Assembly (NCBI RefSeq): GCF_030372765.1
Contig: NZ_JAUCMW010000003.1
Location: forward strand, 310,001-374,000
Length of the DNA stretch: 64,000 nt
Source of the DNA: Labilibaculum sp. K2S
GTDB lineage: Bacteria; Bacteroidota; Bacteroidia; Bacteroidales; Marinifilaceae
Direction of reading: 5' to 3'
The notes beneath the pieces are model-generated. The model was not told where the DNA came from. It ran no database searches and worked only from the letters and a program-made list of their open reading frames with translations. Numbering within the stretch: the first letter of the stretch is position 1; each line of letters begins with the position of its first letter. Positions 38,796-47,022 of the stretch are shown here, in pieces. The position numbers were made by a program, and so were the translations under genes.

Positions 38796-39800
38796 ATGAA
38801 AAGTATGAAAAAAATTAAAATATTAATTCTATTGTCTTGTATAGCTGTTGGGTTATGTGGTTGTGACGACTATAATGATTTCACATCTAAACATGTGTAT
38901 GGTGATACTGAGAATCCTTATTTGAGAGTAGATGCTGAAGCAAAAGCCGCGATAAATATGGAATTTGAGGTTGGGCGTTTCGAAGCTCAAATAGTGAAGT
39001 TAGATGATTATTCAGATAAGTTTCAAAATGAAATGAATATGACTGTTGATCAGGTTATTGCTGGTTTGAAAAATGGTAGTATTCTATTCTATAATATTAA
39101 TGCCAGTAAAGGCAATTGGGATAAATCAGAGATGACAAAAGGCACTACAGGTTGGTATTACAACACTGCAGGTGGTGTAATGTCTGATAGTGAAACGCAA
39201 ACAGCAAGTCTTGATATCGATACTGAAGCAAAAACCCTGATTGTTAATGTAAACGAGCAGGCAAAGGCTGGAACTATTCTTAATTTTAATGTTGGTTTTG
39301 CCATAGATGGTCCGGATTATGATCGTTATGTTCGTTTTGCATTCAATGTGTCTGTAACCGATCCGTCACTAATTATAGCGAGTGTAAGTATTCCTGAAGG
39401 AGATTATAGTAATACTACTATTGATTTCAATGATTATGCAGAGACGATAAGTTATAATTTAGGATTGAGTGTAGAAGAGTTTTTAGCCAAGTTAGATACG
39501 GAAACTGGTGGCAGTATTCATATGTCTGTTATTAACATTGGAACAGGAGAATGGGATGTAACAAGTGATTATACAGCTAATCCTCCTGGATACTGGATTA
39601 ATAACTTAGGAGCTGTTTGTTCTTGGAATGATGCTGGTTTTTCAATGTTTGCTGAAACCAATTCTGATGATCAGGTTCTGTTTATTGGTAGAGCTCCGGC
39701 ACTTAGTGCAGGAACAAATTTTACGATTGGTTTAGGTTATAAGGATATAGAGGATGAAACGAAGTTTTTCAGTTTTATTATCTCTGTCACTTTAGAATAA
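38796..39800 (+). CDS. SusE-position lipoprotein with two DUF4859-like domains
   Basis: A 334-residue lipoprotein (Cys23 in LCGC; a Met at position 4 is an alternative start). Two beta-sandwich-like repeats of about 130 residues follow (about 50-185 and 190-334). Each has the order: Y/F strand, helix ending ...FLAKL or VIAGL, an ILFYNI or IHMSVI strand, GWYYNTAGGV or GYWINNLGAV, then a glycine-rich strand and a final F-FNV-V or FSFIISV strand. A third copy of the same domain ends the protein at 40081. The domain resembles DUF4859. In the SusE position such proteins usually bind glycan at the surface. No enzymatic residues stand out. The binding role is inferred from position only. Confidence 0.75.
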   Translation: MKSMKKIKILILLSCIAVGLCGCDDYNDFTSKHVYGDTENPYLRVDAEAKAAINMEFEVGRFEAQIVKLDDYSDKFQNEMNMTVDQVIAGLKNGSILFYNINASKGNWDKSEMTKGTTGWYYNTAGGVMSDSETQTASLDIDTEAKTLIVNVNEQAKAGTILNFNVGFAIDGPDYDRYVRFAFNVSVTDPSLIIASVSIPEGDYSNTTIDFNDYAETISYNLGLSVEEFLAKLDTETGGSIHMSVINIGTGEWDVTSDYTANPPGYWINNLGAVCSWNDAGFSMFAETNSDDQVLFIGRAPALSAGTNFTIGLGYKDIEDETKFFSFIISVTLE

Positions 39801-39831
39801 AAACTCCGTTTAATTATTGATTGTATTGATG

Positions 39832-39861
39832 ATTGGCTGAAACACAACAGTTTCGGCCAAT
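39832..39861 (+). promoter_or_regulatory. Hairpin after the SusE-like gene
   Basis: ATTGGCTGAAAC pairs with GTTTCGGCCAAT (one G-U) around a six-base loop. There is no T run, so it probably stabilises the 3' end of the mRNA. Confidence 0.6.
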
Positions 39862-39990
39862 CTAGTACTAGGAAGAATCATTCTATTCAAAAGTTTGGTT
39901 TTATAAACGAGGTGCTCTTTATGTCTGAAGACAACTGGTCACAATTATATTTTAATTGAAGATCAGTCCACAAAAAAGTGATGATGGAAT

Positions 39991-40031
39991 ACAGGCGCAA
40001 TTTATAAAATATTTGTGCCTGTTTTATTTTT
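39991..40031 (+). terminator. Rho-independent terminator before the zincin lipoprotein gene
   Basis: ACAGGCGCAA pairs with TTGTGCCTGT (one G-U pair) and a T-rich run follows. Together with the preceding hairpin it suggests that the SusC-SusD-SusE transcription unit ends here and that the gene at 40081 is expressed separately or by read-through. Confidence 0.8.
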
Positions 40032-40080
40032 CTTAGTCAGTTGAAGACAAGAATTAAAAGTCAATTAAAATTTAAAAATA

Positions 40081-41979
40081 ATGAATCAAATACTGGATAA
40101 ACGTCCGATAGCCCGATTAAATCATAGGATGCTTTTTACACTGATTATCTTTACCCTATTCTTTTTGGCCTGCAGTGGAAGTAATCTGGTTTCTGATGAG
40201 GATGAGAAAGATAAGCCAGATTCAGAAACACCAAAAGCAGATACAACAGCATTCGATAAGAGTAAATTTTATGTTCCTCTGGAGTTTAAGGATAATGATT
40301 ATACTTCTACATCCAGTACGTGGTGTTACGAAAGAAGTAAGCAATCAGATCATTTTATATTATTTTGGGCTGCAGGATATGGAAAAAACGATCCGGGGGC
40401 GACAGAGGTTCCAGATAACCTGCGTGTTGATATTGATGATTTATTAGGAAAGGCGGAGGTGTTTTATGATCTAAATGTAAATACACTGAAGTTTGCTGAA
40501 ACAGGTGTTGGTAAATCAAATTTGGATCAATATAAAATGCAAATTTACCTGTTTCATCAGGAAGAATGGATGGCTTTTGGAGCCGGATATGATGATACTA
40601 TTGGTGCCTTATGGGTTAATCCGGGTACGGTTCAGCCGGTTGGTGCTGTTATTGCTCATGAAATAGGGCATAGTTTTCAGTACCAAACATTTTGTGATTT
40701 AGGTGGCAAGGTTGGATTTCGTTATGGTTTTGGTGGTAATGGTGGAAATGCATTTTGGGAACAAACGGCGCAGTGGCAATCTTTCCAAGCTTATCCAGAA
40801 CAAGTCTTTGAGAATAATAACTTCCCTGTTTATTGTGAGAATTGTTTTCGACATGTTTGTCACGAGGACTATAGGTATGCCAGCTATTTTATACATTATT
40901 ACTGGGCAGAAAAACATGGAATTGATATTATTGGAAAAATTTGGAGAGAAGCTCAGGAGCCGGAAGATCCAATTGAAGCATATATGCGTATCACCAATAT
41001 TACGCTTGATCAATTGAATGATGAGATATATGATGCCGCTGCAAAATGTGTGACATGGGATCTTGATTCTTTAAGAGAGTATGGAGTTAACCATGTTGGA
41101 CAACAGTCATTTAAATCAACAATAGTTGACCACGGGAGCTATCAGGTAAGTTATGATCGTTGCCCGGGAACCACAGGATACAATACAATTCGTTTAAATG
41201 TTCCAGATGAAGGCACTGAAATATCTACTGAATTTACAGGACTTGTTAATGCTTCAGGGTTTAATCATGTAGCCGATGAGAACAGGGCAGGATGGCGTTA
41301 TGGATATGTTGCACTCTTGGAAAATGGGTCGAGAGTATATAGTGTTGTAAATAAAGAGTCGCATGGAAACGCTGTATTTACAGTACCTTCTGGATGTGCT
41401 AAATTATGGTTGGTTGTAACTGGTGCTCCAAATACTTATGCTGCTCATCCTTGGGATGATGATGATACAAATGACGATCAATGGCCTTATAAAGTGAAAT
41501 TTACTAATACTGATCTTTATGGAAATATTGTATTCGATGGAACGGAAGTACCTGAGGATTTAACTTTAACTTATGATGTGAAATTTTCATCAAGTTCTAC
41601 AGGATATACAGGAAGTACTGTAAGTATAGATTTAACAAAATTAGTGAAGGCACTTGTTTTGCAAAGTTCTGAAATTAGTGATAAGATTGGAAATGAAATT
41701 ACCTTTTATGGAGTAGAATCTAATGAAACTCTGAATATAACCACCACAGCTACCGGATTAGGGCATTGGTTTGATATCGATGGTAATATTTGTGCCTATG
41801 GTGACAATGCTAAAGTTTTTTCGGAGTTTGATAAAACAAACTTTACTTTCTCAATTGGTCAATATCCCGGGCATTGTTCTTCTGGTAATCAGTTTAAAGT
41901 TAAGCAGACCTTAGTTTACCAATATGCAGCAGGTAAAAAAGTACAAGCCACGTTTGTTTTTAATATTGCAATACAGTAA
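40081..41979 (+). CDS. Secreted zincin-like lipoprotein (DUF6055-type) with C-terminal DUF4859-like domain
   Basis: A 632-residue lipoprotein (lipobox FFLAC, Cys31) with an acidic tether. Residues about 60-300 contain a metallopeptidase-like core with HEIGHSFQ (His193, Glu194, His197) and a downstream FWEQTAQW whose Glu227 fits the third zinc ligand of gluzincins. It resembles the DUF6055 family, whose activity is, as far as I know, undescribed. A beta domain (about 330-470) follows, and then a DUF4859-like domain (about 500-632) related to those of the preceding lipoprotein. The enzyme core plus a domain shared with a SusE-like protein suggests a surface enzyme that acts on the same substrate. 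Peptidase activity is predicted from the metal site only. It could also be a non-peptidase zinc protein. Confidence 0.75.
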   Translation: MNQILDKRPIARLNHRMLFTLIIFTLFFLACSGSNLVSDEDEKDKPDSETPKADTTAFDKSKFYVPLEFKDNDYTSTSSTWCYERSKQSDHFILFWAAGYGKNDPGATEVPDNLRVDIDDLLGKAEVFYDLNVNTLKFAETGVGKSNLDQYKMQIYLFHQEEWMAFGAGYDDTIGALWVNPGTVQPVGAVIAHEIGHSFQYQTFCDLGGKVGFRYGFGGNGGNAFWEQTAQWQSFQAYPEQVFENNNFPVYCENCFRHVCHEDYRYASYFIHYYWAEKHGIDIIGKIWREAQEPEDPIEAYMRITNITLDQLNDEIYDAAAKCVTWDLDSLREYGVNHVGQQSFKSTIVDHGSYQVSYDRCPGTTGYNTIRLNVPDEGTEISTEFTGLVNASGFNHVADENRAGWRYGYVALLENGSRVYSVVNKESHGNAVFTVPSGCAKLWLVVTGAPNTYAAHPWDDDDTNDDQWPYKVKFTNTDLYGNIVFDGTEVPEDLTLTYDVKFSSSSTGYTGSTVSIDLTKLVKALVLQSSEISDKIGNEITFYGVESNETLNITTTATGLGHWFDIDGNICAYGDNAKVFSEFDKTNFTFSIGQYPGHCSSGNQFKVKQTLVYQYAAGKKVQATFVFNIAIQ

Positions 41980-41995
41980 TTAGAAAACCCTATTA

Positions 41996-42024
41996 TTCGG
42001 CGTAGCCTAAAAAAGCACGCCGAA
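41996..42024 (+). promoter_or_regulatory. Intergenic hairpin
   Basis: TTCGGCGT pairs with ACGCCGAA around a 13-base A-rich loop. No T run follows, so it is not a classical terminator. Confidence 0.55.
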
Positions 42025-42176
42025 ATCACCTGAAGTAACATATGGGGCTGTGTATTGCGGGATAATGAAGTAGCTGTGTTGAAAAGGCAATAGGAATCGT
42101 CTCTGCGTGATTTAAATTTAATGTAGGGATGGTGAATTTAAAGAAGAAATTGTTAAACATGAATTCATAATATTAC

Positions 42177-44315
42177 ATGGAAAAATTTATTTGTATCGTA
42201 TTGTTAATCCTATTTGCTTTTTGTGGTAAGGCACAAAAAACAAATAGAGATTTAACAATTGAGAATAACCCATTACTACCAGGCTACTTTGCCGATCCAA
42301 CCATTAAAAAATTTGGAGAAACCTTCTATCTATATTCTACTACCGATGGAATTAAATTGGCTTCGGGAGAACCTCAGGTTTGGGTAAGTAAAGATTTTGT
42401 GAATTGGTACAACACCGAAATGGATATTGACTTACCTGATGGTTTAACCAATTGTTGGGCTCCTGATGTGATGAAAGGGAAGGATGGAAAGTATTACTAT
42501 TTTATGGGTAATTGTGAACATGGCTGTAATATCTATGCTTATGTTTCTGATTCACCAATTGGTCCATGGAAAAGTCTGAAAAATGGACAGGCCGTTATTC
42601 CTGTGGGGACAGCGATTAAGGGATTACCTGCTTTGGATGCCCAGTATTTTTTGGATGATGATGGATCAATTTACTCCTATTTCGGGACTTGGTGTTCTAG
42701 TTTCGGGGGACTTGGCTGGGCTAAAATTGATCCCAAAGATCATTGTACAATATTGGAAAGCGGATCAATTCCAATCACTCAAATTCCTGAAGTATTTGAA
42801 GCTGCTTATTTATTAAAACACAATGGAAAGTATATTCTGATGTATTCGTCAGGTGATTGCAGGTTGAGCAGCTATGCTGTTCATTACTCTTATTCTGATT
42901 CTCCGGTAGGTCCCTTTAACTACGGAGATAATTCTCCAATACTGCAGACAAATCAGGACGGAAGTATTGATAGTCCCGGGCATCATTCGGTTTTAAAAGA
43001 TGGCGACGATTATTATATCCTGTATCATCGTCATGATAATCCGCATAGTACTGGTGGTGAGTTCAGACAAGTTTGCGCTGATAGACTTGATTTTTTGAAT
43101 GACAGTACTATTCTTCCGGTAATTCCGACGCATAAAGGAATTGGTTATTTGAGAAAAAACCAAATCCCTGAAAAGGATTTGGCCTTTAAGGCCAAAGTAA
43201 CAGCTACGTCTTATTATCATTTGGAATCACCGGCAACAAAATATACAAATAGTCCAATTGATTATAAATATCTGCCTGAATATGCTACAGATAATAATAA
43301 CGGAACGATGTGGAAGGCTGCATCAAGTACATACCCCCAATCATTGGTTGTTGATTTGGGTAAAAAAGTGAAAGTTGCCAGAGTAATGACTCAGTTTGAG
43401 TATTCAACTTTTTACTATCAATATAGAATTGAATGTTCTTCAGATAGCATTAATTGGTTCTTATTTTCAGACAGAACAAATAACAGGCAAAGTGGGTCAC
43501 CAATGATTGATGATAACAATGCAAAAACCCGCTATGTTAAATTGACGGTAACCGGGGCTGAAAAAGGAGGATTGTTTCCGGCGATATGGAATTTAAAAGT
43601 TTATCCTGATTTATTTGAGATTCCAGAATTGGCCTTGCTGTCGAAAACTTCTAAGGATAATCTTTTAACGGATGATCATTTATTAATGAATTTTGACGTT
43701 GAAAATTTCGCAATGGATTCTCGTGATTATTACTTCAAAAATTCAGGTAGTTTAGGGGGATACTTTATTAAAGAAGGTTCTCCCGAAATAAAGTATATCG
43801 ACAATGTAAAAGCAATTTCTTTTGATGGAGAAAGCTTTTTTAGATTAAGTGAACCTGCTCCTAACAGTTTAAGTTGGAACTCACCATATACTGTATCTTC
43901 GTGGGTATTTAATCCTGAAATTGGAGATGGAGAATGTCTGATAACCTGGAATAGTCGTGAAAATATGCTGCAAGGCTCCTATTCAGCATTAATGTATGGT
44001 AAAAGTAATTTTGGAGCTGTGGCTCATGGAGATGGATCTGTTGATTTAGCCTATAAAGAAATCCCCGAAGCATCAAAATGGCATCACATAGCACTGAGCT
44101 TTGATGGAATGGTTGAATCGGTATATGTTGATGGTGTTCTAAATACTCAACAACCAATTAATCTATTTGTTAAAAACTGTGATATTCTGATTGGCGCCAG
44201 TGGTTTCTACGCAGAGAATTATAGTGGTTATATTTCAAATTCTCAGCTTTTTAACAGAGCATTAGCCGAGCAGGAAATTATTGAATTAAAGAAGATTACA
44301 TCTCCGGATAAATAA
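42177..44315 (+). CDS. Modular GH43 enzyme with F5/8C (CBM32-like) and LamG-like domains
   Basis: A 712-residue secreted enzyme with a signal peptide (near CGKAQ20). The GH43 propeller (about 30-325) carries Asp40 in YFADPTI, Asp154 in ALDAQYF and Glu208 in EVFEAAYLL. Next comes an F5/8-type-C beta sandwich (about 335-480, with DNNNGTMWKAASS and YPQSLVVDLGKKV) of the kind that binds sugars, then a LamG/concanavalin-like domain (about 500-705, with WHHIALSFDGMVESVYVDG). Given its neighbours, an alpha-L-arabinofuranosidase or related activity on terminal alpha-linked arabinose is likely, but a galactan or xylose specificity cannot be excluded. It lies between the zincin lipoprotein and the beta-L-arabinofuranosidases. 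Confidence 0.88.
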   Translation: MEKFICIVLLILFAFCGKAQKTNRDLTIENNPLLPGYFADPTIKKFGETFYLYSTTDGIKLASGEPQVWVSKDFVNWYNTEMDIDLPDGLTNCWAPDVMKGKDGKYYYFMGNCEHGCNIYAYVSDSPIGPWKSLKNGQAVIPVGTAIKGLPALDAQYFLDDDGSIYSYFGTWCSSFGGLGWAKIDPKDHCTILESGSIPITQIPEVFEAAYLLKHNGKYILMYSSGDCRLSSYAVHYSYSDSPVGPFNYGDNSPILQTNQDGSIDSPGHHSVLKDGDDYYILYHRHDNPHSTGGEFRQVCADRLDFLNDSTILPVIPTHKGIGYLRKNQIPEKDLAFKAKVTATSYYHLESPATKYTNSPIDYKYLPEYATDNNNGTMWKAASSTYPQSLVVDLGKKVKVARVMTQFEYSTFYYQYRIECSSDSINWFLFSDRTNNRQSGSPMIDDNNAKTRYVKLTVTGAEKGGLFPAIWNLKVYPDLFEIPELALLSKTSKDNLLTDDHLLMNFDVENFAMDSRDYYFKNSGSLGGYFIKEGSPEIKYIDNVKAISFDGESFFRLSEPAPNSLSWNSPYTVSSWVFNPEIGDGECLITWNSRENMLQGSYSALMYGKSNFGAVAHGDGSVDLAYKEIPEASKWHHIALSFDGMVESVYVDGVLNTQQPINLFVKNCDILIGASGFYAENYSGYISNSQLFNRALAEQEIIELKKITSPDK

Positions 44316-44573
44316 TAATCATTAATCAGTTTATTTTTTCGGCAATTAGTTAAATCTAGTAAAATTAAAGGCGAAAATATTTACTCCTATTTGAGTTCAT
44401 TTAGAGAATGGAGTGAATAAAGCCTTGATAAATCGATGTAATTAAAGAATTAAAAACATTTGTACAATTATTTTGAACAAACCGACAACTTAATGTGAGC
44501 ATTTCGATACAATTTTACATTTGAAAAGTAATTAATTTCTGAAATAGTAATATTAAAAAAATAGGATATAATA
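44316..44573 (+). promoter_or_regulatory. Leader of the GH127-GH127-GH146 cluster
   Basis: This is an AT-rich spacer of 258 bases without a gene or a clear terminator. It is long enough to hold a promoter for the three-gene beta-L-arabinofuranosidase unit. Confidence 0.4.
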
Positions 44574-46985
44574 ATGACAACAATTAAAAGAGTTTTAACA
44601 CTTGCACTTTGCATTTTGTGTTTTGCAGCAAATGCTCAGGAAAAAAATAAAACAGGTGGATATCCCATTTCTCCTGTTCCTTTTACTTCAGTAAAAGTTA
44701 CCGATTCGTTTTGGGGACAAAGACTGAAAGCTAGTCGTGAAGTTACTATTCCGTTGGCTTTTAGTAAGTGCGAAGAAACCGGTCGATACGAAAACTTTGT
44801 TAAGGCAGCACATCCAAGTGATACGATTAAGGTGGAAGGCTTTTCATTTGATGATACCGATGTGTATAAAACCATTGAAGGAGCCAGCTATTCAATGCAG
44901 ACTTTTCCAGATAAAAAATTAGACAAATATATTGACAGTGTTTTAACAATTGTGGCGGCTGCGCAAGAGGCAGATGGTTATTTATACACTGCCCGTACAA
45001 TGAATCCTGCTCACCCACACGAATGGGCTGGAACCAAACGTTGGGAAAAAGAGGAAGACCTAAGTCATGAGTTGTACAATTTAGGACATATGGTTGAGGG
45101 TGCATTGGCACATTATCAGGCAACTGGGAAAACAAACTTTTTGGATATTGCAAAAAAGTATGCCGATTGTGCCGTAAGGGAAGTTGGTGATCAACCAGGA
45201 CAGGTAACAGTAGTTCCAGGTCATCAGATTGCAGAAATGGCTTTGTCGAAATTATATGTTGCAACGGGCGAACAGAAATATCTTGACTTTGCAAAGTTCC
45301 TGCTCGATAAGCGCGGTTATACCACAATAAAAAGTGAATACAGCCAGTCGCATAAACCGGTTTTGGAACAGGACGAAGCTGTCGGACATGCTGTTCGCGC
45401 TGCCTATATGTATACTGGCATGGCCGATGTGGCTGCACTTACTGGTGATACTACCTATGTAAACGCCATTGATAAAATTTGGGAAAACATTGTGGGCAAA
45501 AAATTATACATCACAGGAGGTATCGGTGCTACAGGGCATGGTGAGGCTTTTGGTAAGAATTATCAGCTGCCTAATATGTCGGCTTATTGTGAAACCTGTG
45601 CTGCTATCGGAAATGTTTATCTCAATTACAGACTATTTCTGCTTCATGGCGAATCAAAATACTACGATGTACTGGAACGCACTCTTTACAATGGGCTGAT
45701 TAGCGGCGTTTCATTGGAAGGCGATGGTTTTTTCTATCCAAATCCACTTGAATCGATTGGTCAGCACCAACGCCGGCCTTGGTTTGGTTGCGCCTGCTGC
45801 CCGTCAAATATTTGCCGATTTATTCCTTCTGTTCCCGGATATATTTATGCAGTGCATAAAAGTGATTTGTATGTAAATCTGTTCATGTCGAATAATTCGG
45901 AAATTAAGGTGGATGGAAAACCGGTAGTATTGAAACAAACAACCAATTATCCTTGGGTAGGTGATATTAATCTGGATGTAAATCCAAAGAAAAAACAAGA
46001 TTTGAGTCTTAAAATCCGTATTCCTGGATGGGTGTTAGGCCAAGTAGTACCTAGTGATTTGTATGCATTCTCCGACAGTAAAAAATTATCATACTCAGTT
46101 AAAGTAAACGGGCAGTCTGTTACAAGTCAACTTAAAAATGGTTATTTCACTATCAGCCGCACTTGGCGTAAGGGTGACAAGGTTGAAGTTCATTTCGATA
46201 TGGAACCACGTACCGTAAAAGCGCATCCATTGGTTGAGGCAGATCAGGGTAGAGTTGCAATTGAGTGCGGTCCTGTAGTTTATTGTGCCGAGTGGCCCGA
46301 TAATGATTATAGTGTATTGAGTGCTGTGATTCCACAAAAACCGGTATTTACTGTTGAAAACAAACCAGACTTGCTGTATGGCATCAATATGATTCATACC
46401 GAAGCTCAGGTATTAAATTACAATACCCAAGGTAAAATCGAAGTGAAAGACGTTCAATTGAACATGATTCCTTACTATGCATGGGCTCATCGTGGAAGTG
46501 GTGAAATGACCGTTTGGCTTTCTGACGATTTAAGTACCAGTCGCCCAATGAAACAACCAACTCTTGCTTCCGAAAGTAAAGTTGATGCCTCGCATTTGGT
46601 GAAAGCAATTAGTGCAGTTAACGACCAACTCATCCCTAAAAATGAAAAAGATCAAGCTGTACCTTACTATCATTGGTGGCCTAAAGAAGGAACCACAGAA
46701 TGGATTTCATATGAATTTGACGGTGAGAAAAAAGTAAGCGGTTCAACAGTTTATTGGTATGATGATGCGCCTTGGGGTGGTTGCCGTATTCCAAAGGAGT
46801 GGAAAATCTACTATAAAAATAAAGACAGTGAGTGGATACCTGTTGAGAATACTGTACCCTACACAGTAAGCAAAGGAATGCCCAGCAAAGTTTCATTCAA
46901 AACTGTTAATACAACAGCAATAAAACTTGAAGTGAAGTTGCCTGAAAAAAATGCTTCAGGAATTACCGAATGGGAATTGGAATAG
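44574..46985 (+). CDS. Beta-L-arabinofuranosidase, GH127 (copy 1, type I signal)
   Basis: An 803-residue enzyme with a cleavable signal peptide (near ANAQ22), so probably periplasmic. The GH127 fold is an (alpha/alpha)6 barrel followed by beta-sandwiches. The unusual zinc-cysteine active site is complete. Glu340 and Cys342 in YCETCAAIG with Cys408 and Cys409 in CACCPSN match Glu338, Cys340, Cys417 and Cys418 of the characterised HypBA1 from Bifidobacterium longum. Cys408 would be the nucleophile, and Glu324 in GHGEAFG, 16 residues before Glu340 exactly as in HypBA1, the acid/base. HypBA1 releases arabinose from beta-1,2-linked arabinobiose found on plant hydroxyproline. A C-terminal extension of about 150 residues (WWPKEGTTEWISYEFDG onwards) resembles an F5/8C-like sandwich. 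Confidence 0.95.
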   Translation: MTTIKRVLTLALCILCFAANAQEKNKTGGYPISPVPFTSVKVTDSFWGQRLKASREVTIPLAFSKCEETGRYENFVKAAHPSDTIKVEGFSFDDTDVYKTIEGASYSMQTFPDKKLDKYIDSVLTIVAAAQEADGYLYTARTMNPAHPHEWAGTKRWEKEEDLSHELYNLGHMVEGALAHYQATGKTNFLDIAKKYADCAVREVGDQPGQVTVVPGHQIAEMALSKLYVATGEQKYLDFAKFLLDKRGYTTIKSEYSQSHKPVLEQDEAVGHAVRAAYMYTGMADVAALTGDTTYVNAIDKIWENIVGKKLYITGGIGATGHGEAFGKNYQLPNMSAYCETCAAIGNVYLNYRLFLLHGESKYYDVLERTLYNGLISGVSLEGDGFFYPNPLESIGQHQRRPWFGCACCPSNICRFIPSVPGYIYAVHKSDLYVNLFMSNNSEIKVDGKPVVLKQTTNYPWVGDINLDVNPKKKQDLSLKIRIPGWVLGQVVPSDLYAFSDSKKLSYSVKVNGQSVTSQLKNGYFTISRTWRKGDKVEVHFDMEPRTVKAHPLVEADQGRVAIECGPVVYCAEWPDNDYSVLSAVIPQKPVFTVENKPDLLYGINMIHTEAQVLNYNTQGKIEVKDVQLNMIPYYAWAHRGSGEMTVWLSDDLSTSRPMKQPTLASESKVDASHLVKAISAVNDQLIPKNEKDQAVPYYHWWPKEGTTEWISYEFDGEKKVSGSTVYWYDDAPWGGCRIPKEWKIYYKNKDSEWIPVENTVPYTVSKGMPSKVSFKTVNTTAIKLEVKLPEKNASGITEWELE

Positions 46986-47022
46986 TTCCGATGCCGAATT
47001 TTCATACTAATATAGATATATA

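Noticed and set aside
44827-45438. 203-residue minus-strand ORF inside the first GH127 gene
   Set aside because: Antisense shadow rich in His, Gln and Pro from reversed coding sequence. The GH127 frame with its catalytic residues is the real gene.
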